This document shows positions 48,240 through 55,645 of a stretch of 64,000 nucleotides of DNA, in pieces; position 1 is the stretch's first letter, and every line of letters begins with the position of its first letter. Below the pieces are notes generated by a model that made no database searches, was not told where the DNA came from, and saw only the letters and a program-made list of their open reading frames with translations. Both the position numbers and the translations under genes were made by a program. This stretch comes from Salinimonas marina (GTDB lineage Bacteria; Pseudomonadota; Gammaproteobacteria; Enterobacterales; Alteromonadaceae): the NCBI RefSeq assembly GCF_015644725.1, contig NZ_CP064795.1:494501-558500 (forward strand). The letters are read 5' to 3'.

Positions 48240-50302
48240 CTAATACTGATATTCCACACTCAGCATGAAGTTGCGTGGCCGAGAAGGAAAATAGCGGTCA
48301 CCACTAAAGCCTGAAAAATCAGCGCGCTCGGCGTAATTTTCATCCAGCAAATTGTTAACCTGGCCATATAGGGTGAGTTGCGGACTCAGCAAATGTCGAG
48401 CTCGAAAATGCAGGACACTATGGCCTTCGTAACGATGCAGGTTTTCCGGGTCGGTAAAATACTCATCCACAAACTGCCATTCCAGGTTCAACTGTGTATT
48501 GGCATCCAGCTGATAACCCAGCCGGGTATTAAATTGCGTGGCCGGGGCGGTATCTAATTCATTGCCCCTGATATTCACCGTGTTGAGCACTTGGTCATGT
48601 TCATAGGTATGCAAAGCATAGGAGCCGGCAAACGCCAGTTGCCAGTCTGGCGATAACGGATAATCCAGGGTGATTTCTATTCCCCGGCTCCAGGTTTCGC
48701 CATTGTTGATATTAAAAAAATCACTGTCGCGATAAATCACATCGTCTTTATAAAGCGAGTACATCGCCACCTGATAATCAAGTTTATCAAGCTGCCCCCG
48801 GGCCCCGATTTCCAGGTTGGTTGCGGTTACTGAGTCTAAGTCGGCAATTTGCTGATCGCGCTGCAAACGATACAGCTCTGTGGCCTGCGGGGCACGGTAC
48901 CCCGGGCAACAGTAGCGTACAACTGCGTGCCGTCCTGTAGCTGAAAGCTAAGCAAGGCTTTGGGACTAAAGTTTGAAAAGCTATTGGTATCAGAAGGCGG
49001 ACGTGAATACCGACACCCGCCATTGGCACATTCACTGCCATCGTCCCGGGTACGGCCACTGAGCATATTATTGGTGTAATCATACCGCATATGTTCAAAG
49101 CGTCCGCTCAATTGTAGGTGCCAGGCATTTTGTTGCCAGTTAAATGATACATACGGGGCGTATAACGTAGCATCTACATCATAGTCATAGTGCTTGCCCG
49201 CCGGCACAGTTTCCACCAGAAATGGCGAGCCCTGAGTGGGCCCTTCCTGAAACTGTACCAGACTACCTTCGGTATACTCACCATCTAAGCCCACATCCCA
49301 GAAGGTGGACGCGCTGGTAGTAAGCCGGGCCTGACTTAATACCCCCATCCCTTTTTGGCTGTTTTGCTCAAGCGGCGTACCTGGCAAAAAATGCATTTTA
49401 AAGTCCATATCCTGGTCTCTGAGGTAGGGCGTAACGGACACCGCCAGGTATTCATTGACCTGCCACTCAACCCGGCTCCATAAACGCAGCGCAGAGGCTT
49501 TTCTGAAGGCTTCAGGATTTTCATTGCTTTGGGACAACGCGTCGCTTTCATAGGCTTTGAAATCAGTAATGTAACCGGCGGTTTCCTGATCCAGGTTGGT
49601 GTACGTCAGGCCGGTCATAATACTGATATCTTTGGCATCATAACGGTGACGCACATTGAGTTTTTCCTGATCCACCCCTTCTTCATTACGATAACCGGTA
49701 TCCCGGGTGACACTGGCATTGATACCCAGGCCAGTGTCGCCCCAGTCCTCACCGTGACGTAGCTTCAAACGGTTGTAGCCATACGAACCATAATCATAGC
49801 CAAGCAGGCGTGGATTGCCGCGGGTGGTGTCAGGAGTTATGACATTGATCACCCCATGCAGGGCATTGGAGCCATACAGCGCCGAGGCGGGGCCTTTAAG
49901 CACTTCAATACGCTGCGCCATTTCGGTATGGGCTTCGAACAATTCGTTGATATTACAAAAGCCGGCGGCCCGTAATGGAATATTGTCCTCGGCCGCCAGC
50001 ACCCCACCGCAGGCGCCGGCACCGGTTAGCACCGCAGAGCGCAGCGCCGGCAGATACTCCTGGCCATTGCCACGCTGAACGCCAGCCCCGGCTACATAAT
50101 TAAGCACCTGCTGAATATGCTGCGCTGAGGTTAGTTTGAGCTGCGCTTCTAAGACGGCTGAGGTCACAATATCCGTGTCGTTGAAGGTGTTGCTCAAACG
50201 CGAGCCGGTAGTGGTAATTCGCTCAATATCAGCCGGTACCTGGGCTTTGGTAATGGGTGCACAAGCCAGCAGGCCGACACACAGGGCCAGTCGAAACGCC
50301 AT
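48240..50302 (-). CDS. TonB-dependent outer-membrane receptor, one frameshift
   Basis: A ligand-gated outer-membrane transporter. The signal peptide (MAFRLALCVGLLACAPITKAQ) is followed by a TonB-box-like IERITTTGSR, the plug (IQQVLNYVAGAGVQ, MAQRIEVLKGPASALYGSNALHGVINVIT) and a 22-strand-type barrel ending in NFMLSVEYQY with the aromatic terminal residue. The frame breaks in the CCCC run at 48900-48903 (minus-strand G run); one added base gives VARGYRAPQATELYRLQ, the conserved mid-barrel motif. Repaired length is 687. I use ATG 50302, seven bases after AAGGACT, instead of the ATG at 50326. The ligand is unknown; I found no B12 riboswitch or Fur box upstream. Confidence 0.9.
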
Positions 50303-50659
50303 AAAGAGTCCTTTATTGATGATCACAGAAAAACGCCAAACAGGCGGCTATCATGCCAGTGTCTGTATAGCAGAGCCATACAGGTGCGATAACCAGCGTG
50401 TTTTTACGAGCTACACAGCGAAAAGTTGGTAAAGCGGCGGGTCTGGTCATAACAAAAGGGCTCGGCAGTACCCAGGCAGACAAAAGGGTCAGTAATATTA
50501 AAGCAGCTCACCCTGGATTTTCTGAGGTGACAAAATACGGTATACTGCGCGCGTCGCGCCACCGTCGTGAAAAGTAGCATCGGCTACTTGCTGGTGGGTA
50601 CTGCCCAACACAATGCGCGAACACGATAATTTTGCAGACAAGTCATCGAGGTATCAGCT
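50303..50659. promoter_or_regulatory. Divergent region between TonB receptor and dusA
   Basis: A divergent region of 357 bp. A TATACT at 50541-50546 is a plausible -10 element for dusA, without a good -35. A 7-bp hairpin (AAGTAGC, loop ATCG, GCTACTT; 50572-50589) lies within the dusA leader. No riboswitch, Fur box or RNA gene was recognised on the receptor side. In other bacteria the 5' end of dusA is an integration target for phages and islands; no integrase gene is present here. Confidence 0.45.
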
Positions 50660-51676
50660 GTGTCAATCACCCCCTTTAACCGCCAGTTTTCAGTTGCTCC
50701 AATGCTGGATTGGACTGATCGGCATTGTCGTTATTTTTTGCGACAGTTATCACAGCATACGTTGTTGTACACCGAGATGGTCACCACCGGGGCCTTGATC
50801 TTTGGTAAAGGCGATTACCTGGCCTTTAATGAGGCCGAGCACCCGGTGGCATTGCAGTTGGGCGGCAGCGATGCTGCCGATATGGCGCGGTGCGCGGTGA
50901 TGGCGCAGGAGCGCGGCTATGATGAAGTCAATATCAATGTTGGCTGTCCGTCAGATCGGGTGAAAAATGGTAGCTTTGGGGCTTGTCTGATGGCGCAGCC
51001 AGAAATGGTGGCGGCCTCGGTTAAAGCAATGCAACAGGATGTGGACATTCCGGTGACCGTAAAATGCCGGATTGGCATCGACGATATGGATGAATATGAA
51101 GATTTTTCCCGTTTCATTGATATCGTGGCCGAGGCCGGGTGCGACACCTTTATTGTGCATGCCCGTAAAGCCTGGTTAAAAGGCCTGAGTCCTAAAGAAA
51201 ATCGTGAAGTGCCGCCGCTTAACTACCCGCGGGTTCATCAGTTAAAACAAGCCTATCCCGGTCTGAATATCAGTATTAATGGGGGTATAAAAACCCTGGA
51301 GCAAACCCGGGAGCAGCTGCAACAGGTGGATGGGGTGATGATGGGGCGTGAGATTTATGCCAACCCTTATTTATTGAGCCAGGTCGATGCGGCTATTTTT
51401 GGTGATGCTCACAAGATCCCGTCCCGGTCCGACATTGTGCATATTATGCAGCGCTATATCGAACAGCAGGACGAGCCTTATTTCAAGCCGTGGCACGTTG
51501 CCCGTCATATGCTGGGGCTTTTTCAAAATCAGGTGGGAGGACGTATTTGGCGTCGCTATCTGAGTCAGCACGGCACGGGTAAGAATCCGGATCCGAATTT
51601 GTTGATGAATGCGCTGGCACAGGTTGAACAGGCGCAACAGGAAGCCGCAGAATACCGGGCCAGCCAGGTTGGTTAA
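50660..51676 (+). CDS. dusA: tRNA-dihydrouridine(20/20a) synthase DusA
   Basis: FMN-dependent enzyme reducing U20/U20a in the tRNA D-loop. The DusA-specific N-terminus FSVAPMLDWTDRHCRYFLRQL is present. The catalytic cysteine lies in NINVGCPSDRV (Cys96), and VKCRIGIDD, FIVHARKAWLKGLSP and SINGGI give the FMN-binding TIM-barrel. The C-terminal helical domain (YFKPWHVARHMLGLFQ, GGRIWRRYLSQ) binds tRNA. GTG 50660 is taken as the start after GAGGTATCAGCT. The length of 338 residues fits DusA rather than DusB or DusC. It is monocistronic. Confidence 0.96.
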   Translation: MSITPFNRQFSVAPMLDWTDRHCRYFLRQLSQHTLLYTEMVTTGALIFGKGDYLAFNEAEHPVALQLGGSDAADMARCAVMAQERGYDEVNINVGCPSDRVKNGSFGACLMAQPEMVAASVKAMQQDVDIPVTVKCRIGIDDMDEYEDFSRFIDIVAEAGCDTFIVHARKAWLKGLSPKENREVPPLNYPRVHQLKQAYPGLNISINGGIKTLEQTREQLQQVDGVMMGREIYANPYLLSQVDAAIFGDAHKIPSRSDIVHIMQRYIEQQDEPYFKPWHVARHMLGLFQNQVGGRIWRRYLSQHGTGKNPDPNLLMNALAQVEQAQQEAAEYRASQVG

Positions 51677-51776
51677 AAAGACTAACCTTAATAGTAAATT
51701 TGGCCAAATAATAACCTGCGCTAATTTTGAACGATTTCTTACTCCTACAATAAAATCAATAACAATATAGAAAACA

Positions 51777-51800
51777 GTACCTTAAAAAAATTTAAGGTAC
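51777..51800 (+). promoter_or_regulatory. 24-bp perfect palindrome upstream of a small secreted protein
   Basis: GTACCTTAAA and its exact complement TTTAAGGTAC flank AAAA. It lies 100 bp after dusA and 74 bp before the ATG at 51875. There is no T run, so it is not a normal terminator; it could be an operator or RNA stem. Confidence 0.6.
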
Positions 51801-51874
51801 TGGCACACCTTTCGCAATCCTCTTGGTATCGGCAAAACAACTTGCCCACTTAACCAAAATCTGAGGATAACACC

Positions 51875-52168
51875 ATGAAAGCTACACACTTTTTCACCGC
51901 TGCCCTTTTTGCTACTTCTGTTGCTTCTGCGCCGGTTATGGCCCAGCAGGCCTCGGTGGAAAAGGTAGTAGGCAGCATGATTAACAACCTGATGGTCCAG
52001 ACCTCTTATGAAATTCATCAGGATGTGGAGCAAGCCGTCGCTAACACTGTTTACTTTTTTGAACCCACGGTCACCGACAAGCTTCGTGGTAATGTCAGTA
52101 TTCAGGATTTGTCAGCATCGCTGAAGCATGACGATAACCAGACCGACCAGGACGATGAGCAACTGTAG
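51875..52168 (+). CDS. Small exported protein, unknown
   Basis: A 97-residue protein with a classic signal peptide (MKATHFFTAALFATSVASAP, cut after VMAQ). The mature part is about 74 residues, helical at first (VEKVVGSMINNLMVQTSYEIHQDVEQAVANTV), then a short FEPTVTDKLRGNVSI, and a very acidic tail (DDNQTDQDDEQL). I recognise no family. A strong TGAGGATAACACC precedes the ATG and a terminator follows 20 bp after the stop, which supports it as a functional single gene. A perfect palindrome lies in its upstream region. Confidence 0.75.
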   Translation: MKATHFFTAALFATSVASAPVMAQQASVEKVVGSMINNLMVQTSYEIHQDVEQAVANTVYFFEPTVTDKLRGNVSIQDLSASLKHDDNQTDQDDEQL

Positions 52169-52188
52169 CTTTCTGACCTAGTACAAAG

Positions 52189-52213
52189 AGCAGCTCCAGT
52201 AGCTGCTTTTTTT
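52189..52213 (+). terminator. Rho-independent terminator after the small exported protein
   Basis: The stem AGCAGCT/AGCTGCT with a 5-nt loop is followed by seven T residues. It insulates the psp operon from upstream transcription. Confidence 0.85.
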
Positions 52214-52331
52214 GTGCGTGTTTTTAGTGATGGTGAAAACAACTACCAGCTTAGTGAATTTGACCAATTGTTGGCAGGACGCCTGTGACACCATTAGCAC
52301 TGTCGTGTTTGAATCTTATTAATTTCTTTTT

Positions 52332-52366
52332 TATCAATGCTTTATATATTTGGTACGACAATTGTA
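52332..52366 (+). promoter_or_regulatory. Putative sigma-54 promoter with IHF site for psp operon
   Basis: TGGTACG-ACAA-TTGTA (52351-52366) fits the sigma-54 -24/-12 consensus except for T in place of C at the -12 GC. Immediately upstream, TATCAATGCTTTA (52332-52344) matches the IHF consensus perfectly. In E. coli psp is driven by sigma-54, PspF and IHF, which supports the call. A PspF gene is not in this window and I could not place its binding sites. Confidence 0.55.
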
Positions 52367-52455
52367 ATACCTAATTAGAAATGACGATATACAGGCGATG
52401 GCGCGAGCGCTATTGCAGGGTTACCCCCACAGTATTGTTTACCCAGGAGACCACT

Positions 52456-53121
52456 ATGGGCCTATTTACCAGAGCTTCCGACATTGTTCATGCAAACCTC
52501 AACGCCATGCTGGATAAAGCCGAAGATCCCCACAAAATGCTGAGATTGACCGCCGAAGAAATTGAAGAGGCCATTGATGAGGCCCGGCAGGTCAGCGCCC
52601 GCCATATTAGTGCCTGCAAGCAGTCGCAGCGAGAACAACAGCAGCATCAACGGGCGGCTGACCGCTGGGAACAAAAAGCCCGGCTGGCGGTAGCAGCTGA
52701 TGATGATGCCAAAGCACGGCATGCACTAGCCCGTAAACATGCCTGTGATGCCAGTATTTCGCAGTTGCAGCAAAATCTGACACAGCATGAAGAGACGCTG
52801 GCCCGGCTGGAACAAGATATCAGCCGGTTACAGCAAATCCGTGGCGAGGCGCAGCGACGTTTGGCGCGCCCGCAGCCGCAAAATTCCGCCCGTTCAGCAG
52901 CCGGCATAACCATCAATAGCCCTTCACCATCGGCCAATGCGGCAGAACTTGACCGGATGCAACAAAATATTGAGCAGCTCCACACCCGCCTGAATCGTTA
53001 TACCGCTTCAGACTCAGCGAATCAGACCGTGGCGGAAGCCTTCAAAACCCTGCAACGGGATGAGGCGGTTGAAACAGAGCTGACACAATTAAAGCAACAA
53101 CGTGCTGATGTTTCAGCCTAA
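52456..53121 (+). CDS. pspA: Phage shock protein A (PspA/IM30)
   Basis: A peripheral membrane stress protein that coats and stabilises damaged inner membrane. The 221-residue product starts at ATG 52456 (CAGGAGACC upstream) with the typical amphipathic helix MGLFTRASDIVHANLNAML, then DKAEDPHKMLRLTAEEIEEAI, a family signature, and continues as long coiled coil through residue 160. A flexible Ser/Pro/Ala-rich part (about 150-170) separates the last helix (RMQQNIEQLHTRLNRY). In E. coli, PspA also inhibits PspF. It leads an operon with pspC and a third membrane protein, with no pspB. Confidence 0.93.
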   Translation: MGLFTRASDIVHANLNAMLDKAEDPHKMLRLTAEEIEEAIDEARQVSARHISACKQSQREQQQHQRAADRWEQKARLAVAADDDAKARHALARKHACDASISQLQQNLTQHEETLARLEQDISRLQQIRGEAQRRLARPQPQNSARSAAGITINSPSPSANAAELDRMQQNIEQLHTRLNRYTASDSANQTVAEAFKTLQRDEAVETELTQLKQQRADVSA

Positions 53122-53139
53122 CTGAATAAACGGAGTACA

Positions 53140-53346
53140 ATGATGAAAACTGTGCATTCTGATAAACGTGTTCACCGCATAATGAGCCAGTCGGTCATTA
53201 GCGGCGTATGTGCTGGACTGGCCCGTTATTTTGGTATCGATGCGCTGTGGGTTAGGATCGCAGCGGTGGTCGCCCTGTGTATGATGCCTGCATTAACATT
53301 GGTAGCCTATCTGGCAGCGGTCATTATCTTGCCACGGTGGTCGTAA
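53140..53346 (+). CDS. pspC: PspC domain-containing membrane protein
   Basis: A 68-residue protein consisting of little more than a PspC domain: RIMSQSVISGVCAGLARYFGIDALWVRI, then one hydrophobic helix (AAVVALCMMPALTLVAYLAAVIILP). PspC senses envelope stress and passes the signal to PspA or the PspA-PspF complex. It is shorter than E. coli PspC (119 residues), lacking the C-terminal periplasmic part. A nearby second ATG (53143) is an equally possible start. It lies 18 bp after pspA and overlaps the next gene by one base (TAATG). Confidence 0.88.
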   Translation: MMKTVHSDKRVHRIMSQSVISGVCAGLARYFGIDALWVRIAAVVALCMMPALTLVAYLAAVIILPRWS

Positions 53347-53690
53347 TGAAAAATTTATTCATTGCCATCGTTATTGCTGCATTAGCGGCCTGGGCACTGG
53401 GGGGCGCAATAGAGCGCTGGTTGGATGTTTCCATCCATTTTAGTGATCAGCTGATGACCCCGCTTGATGGCCTGGTGGTTTTTTTAGTGCTCGCAGTTGT
53501 GTTTGCAATAATAGGCTTTATAGTGGCGATCAGTATGGTCGGCGCGCTTATTCTTGGGGTTATGGCCGCCGCCGCAGGGTTGCTGGTTTTCGGTATTGGT
53601 TTGTTTTGGCCGGTATTGTTGGTGGTTGCCCTGGTGATGATGGTTCGTGCCAGCAACCGTTCGGCAACATCTCATCGCGCCAGCCCTTAA
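53346..53690 (+). CDS. Unknown membrane protein in psp operon
   Basis: A 114-residue hydrophobic protein with about four membrane helices (near 4-20, 42-66, 68-84, 86-100) and a polar basic C-terminus (RASNRSATSHRASP). I recognise no family, though its place as third gene in a psp operon suggests a role in the envelope-stress response, perhaps in the way PspD or PspB acts elsewhere; that is inference from position. ATG 53346 shares its A with the pspC stop codon, so translation is coupled. The open frame extends upstream to 53277, but inside pspC. Confidence 0.7.
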   Translation: MKNLFIAIVIAALAAWALGGAIERWLDVSIHFSDQLMTPLDGLVVFLVLAVVFAIIGFIVAISMVGALILGVMAAAAGLLVFGIGLFWPVLLVVALVMMVRASNRSATSHRASP

Positions 53691-53779
53691 TGTGATCAGT
53701 AACCCGAAAAATTTGTTTGGAAGCCACCCGTATTTGATTATGCTGGTGGCTTTCATTATCAACCATAAGGAAAGCAAAG

Positions 53780-54775
53780 TTGAGCATTAAACAGCATTTA
53801 AATGTTAAACGTATCGGGGCCGCCGTGGCCTTGCTACTGGTTATTTTCTGGATAATTGGCTGGTACTGGAGTCTTTCCCCGTCTACTTTTGATGTTAAGA
53901 AAAGGGTAGCTGCGCAAGCCCAAAGCCGTGAGCACACCGAGGTACCCGGGTATACGATGACCACTACGATGATTTTGGTGGCCGAAACCCTGTTAGATAA
54001 GCCCGGGGGATATCTGTCGAATGATGTCATGCCGCCAGGCGTGCTGTTGGACGATATGCCCGCCTGGGAGTTCGGGGTGCTGGAAATGACCCGGGACCTG
54101 GCAATGTCGATGCGCAAGGATTTTAGTCGCTCGCAGTCCCAATCGGTAGAAAACAAGCACATCTCCAAAGCCGTGCCGCAATTCAACATGGATCATAAAA
54201 ACTGGATGTTTCCTGCCGCCGAGTCCAGTTATCGTAAAGGTATCGATCTGGTGTACCAGTACCGTGCAGAACTGGTAGATCCGGCAAATCGCAGCAGTCA
54301 GTTTTATACCCGTGCGGATAACCTGCGCGAATGGCTGAAAATGGTAGAAAAACGCCTGGGAAGCTATTCGCAGCGGCTAAGCGCGAGTGTGGGATCGGCG
54401 CGTATCAACACGGATATGGCCGGCCAGCGTAATGCCAAAAACAAAGCTCAGGTGTCAGAAAGCCATATTCAGACCAGCTGGTGGAAACTGGATAATGTGT
54501 TTTTTGAAGCTAAAGGTGCTTCATGGGCCATGCTACAATACCTCAAAGCTGCTGAAGTTGAATTTGCCGATGTCCTGGAAGACAAAAATGCATTGGTGAG
54601 TCTGCGCCAGATTATTCGGGAACTTGAGGCTACTCAGCAAACTGTCTGGAGCCCGATGATTCTAAATGGTAGTGGCTTTGGCATGATGGCAAACCATTCG
54701 CTGGTTATGGCCAATTATATTTCCCGTGCAAATGCTGCACTTATTGAACTTTCAGAATTAATGAATCAAGGATAA
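53780..54775 (+). CDS. DUF2333 family membrane-anchored protein
   Basis: A 331-residue protein of the DUF2333 family: an N-terminal helix (about residues 11-31, IGAAVALLLVIFWIIGWYWS) anchors a large periplasmic-facing domain. Conserved blocks are TMILVAETLLDKPGGYLSNDVMPPGVLLDDMPAWEFGVL and the closing SPMILNGSGFGMMANHSLVMANYISRANAAL. TTG 53780 is the best start, with AAGG upstream and no ATG in frame before the helix. It lies 89 bp after the psp genes and 3 bp before the barrel gene, so it is coupled to the latter. The function is unknown; both neighbours hint at the envelope. Confidence 0.85.
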   Translation: MSIKQHLNVKRIGAAVALLLVIFWIIGWYWSLSPSTFDVKKRVAAQAQSREHTEVPGYTMTTTMILVAETLLDKPGGYLSNDVMPPGVLLDDMPAWEFGVLEMTRDLAMSMRKDFSRSQSQSVENKHISKAVPQFNMDHKNWMFPAAESSYRKGIDLVYQYRAELVDPANRSSQFYTRADNLREWLKMVEKRLGSYSQRLSASVGSARINTDMAGQRNAKNKAQVSESHIQTSWWKLDNVFFEAKGASWAMLQYLKAAEVEFADVLEDKNALVSLRQIIRELEATQQTVWSPMILNGSGFGMMANHSLVMANYISRANAALIELSELMNQG

Positions 54776-54778
54776 ACA

Positions 54779-55534
54779 ATGAAAAAAAGCATTATGGCCC
54801 TGGTCTTAACAGGTTCATTTGCCGCCACGCCGGTAATGGCCGATACCATTGCGGGTGTGTATGTTGGAGCGCAGGGATGGCGAAGTGCCACCGATGGTGG
54901 ATTTGCCGATAACAACAATACCGCCAACTTCAATTTGTCAGATGAAACTCAGTCCTCTGGGTATGTGGCGTTTGAGCACCCGGTCCCTCTGGTACCCAAT
55001 ATCAAACTGAACTACACCTCGCTGGATACGCAGGGCAACACACAGCTGGACGCCGGCTTTACCTTCGATGGCGATCTGTACACCGCTGACAGCGAGGTTT
55101 ATACCGGCATCGATTTAAACAGCACGGATATTATTCTTTACTACGAACTGTTTGATAACGACCTGGTGAGTTTTGATCTGGGCATTAACGGTAAGTATGT
55201 TGATGGTGTTCTGAACGTGCGCGAAGAATCCACTGCCACCCGCGGCGCTACCGACTTTTCCGGGGTCATCCCCATGGCTTATTCCCGGGTGCAGGTGGGC
55301 TTACCGTTTACCGGTTTAGGCGCCTATGCCGAGGGCAGTTATTTGTCATTTGATGATCACACTTTCAGCGACTATCAACTGGCCCTGACCTATTCATTTA
55401 TCGAAAGTCTGGCCGTGGATATGACCCTGCAGCTGGGTTACCGCAGTGTTGAAATGGATATCGAAGATTTAGATGGGGTTTATGCAGACCTGTCTTATGA
55501 TGGTGCATTTGCCGGTCTGGAACTGCACTTCTAG
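54779..55534 (+). CDS. TIGR04219 family outer-membrane beta-barrel protein
   Basis: A 251-residue exported protein with signal peptide MKKSIMALVLTGSFAATPVMA and a barrel-like mature part. Typical features: GVYVGAQGWRSATDGGF near the start, alternating hydrophobic strands (SSGYVAFEHPVPLVPNIKLNYT, DIILYYELFDNDLVSFDLGING, LALTYSFIESLAVDMTLQLGYRS) and a C-terminal AFAGLELHF ending in phenylalanine, the outer-membrane assembly signal. It follows the DUF2333 gene by 3 bp. The family is known only as outer-membrane barrels of marine Gammaproteobacteria, so I cannot name a substrate or role. Confidence 0.85.
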   Translation: MKKSIMALVLTGSFAATPVMADTIAGVYVGAQGWRSATDGGFADNNNTANFNLSDETQSSGYVAFEHPVPLVPNIKLNYTSLDTQGNTQLDAGFTFDGDLYTADSEVYTGIDLNSTDIILYYELFDNDLVSFDLGINGKYVDGVLNVREESTATRGATDFSGVIPMAYSRVQVGLPFTGLGAYAEGSYLSFDDHTFSDYQLALTYSFIESLAVDMTLQLGYRSVEMDIEDLDGVYADLSYDGAFAGLELHF

Positions 55535-55604
55535 ACCCAAAAGTTTAGGCCTAATCACTTTAGGTAATAAAAAAGGCAGAATAATTCTTTTCTCTTCGTA
55601 AATA

Positions 55605-55645
55605 AACTCGTTAGCCTAAGCACATCAAATTGAGGCTAACGAGTT
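55605..55645 (+). promoter_or_regulatory. 13-bp perfect inverted repeat abutting the cysJ start
   Basis: The arms AACTCGTTAGCCT (55605-55617) and AGGCTAACGAGTT (55633-55645) are exact complements around a 15-nt loop; the right arm ends at the base before the cysJ ATG at 55646. Part of the likely ribosome-binding site (TTGAGG, 55630-55635) is inside the stem. It may control translation of cysJ or act as an operator. Confidence 0.65.

Noticed and set aside
50303..50540. Cobalamin riboswitch upstream of the TonB-dependent receptor
   Set aside because: I looked for the conserved B12-box and core on the minus strand and did not find them; only a vague GACACTGG resemblance occurs.
50520..50700. 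Integrated element at the dusA 5' end
   Set aside because: dusA is a known integration target, but there is no integrase gene, direct repeat or foreign-looking DNA beside it in this window.
52399..52417. Alternative sigma-54 site TGGCGCG ... TTGCA before pspA
   Set aside because: The distance between the GG and GC elements is 13 bases, where 10 is required, so the site at 52351-52366 is preferred.
53560..54189. A 209-residue minus-strand open frame across the psp/DUF2333 boundary
   Set aside because: It runs opposite to two supported genes, and its sequence has no recognisable domain or start signal.
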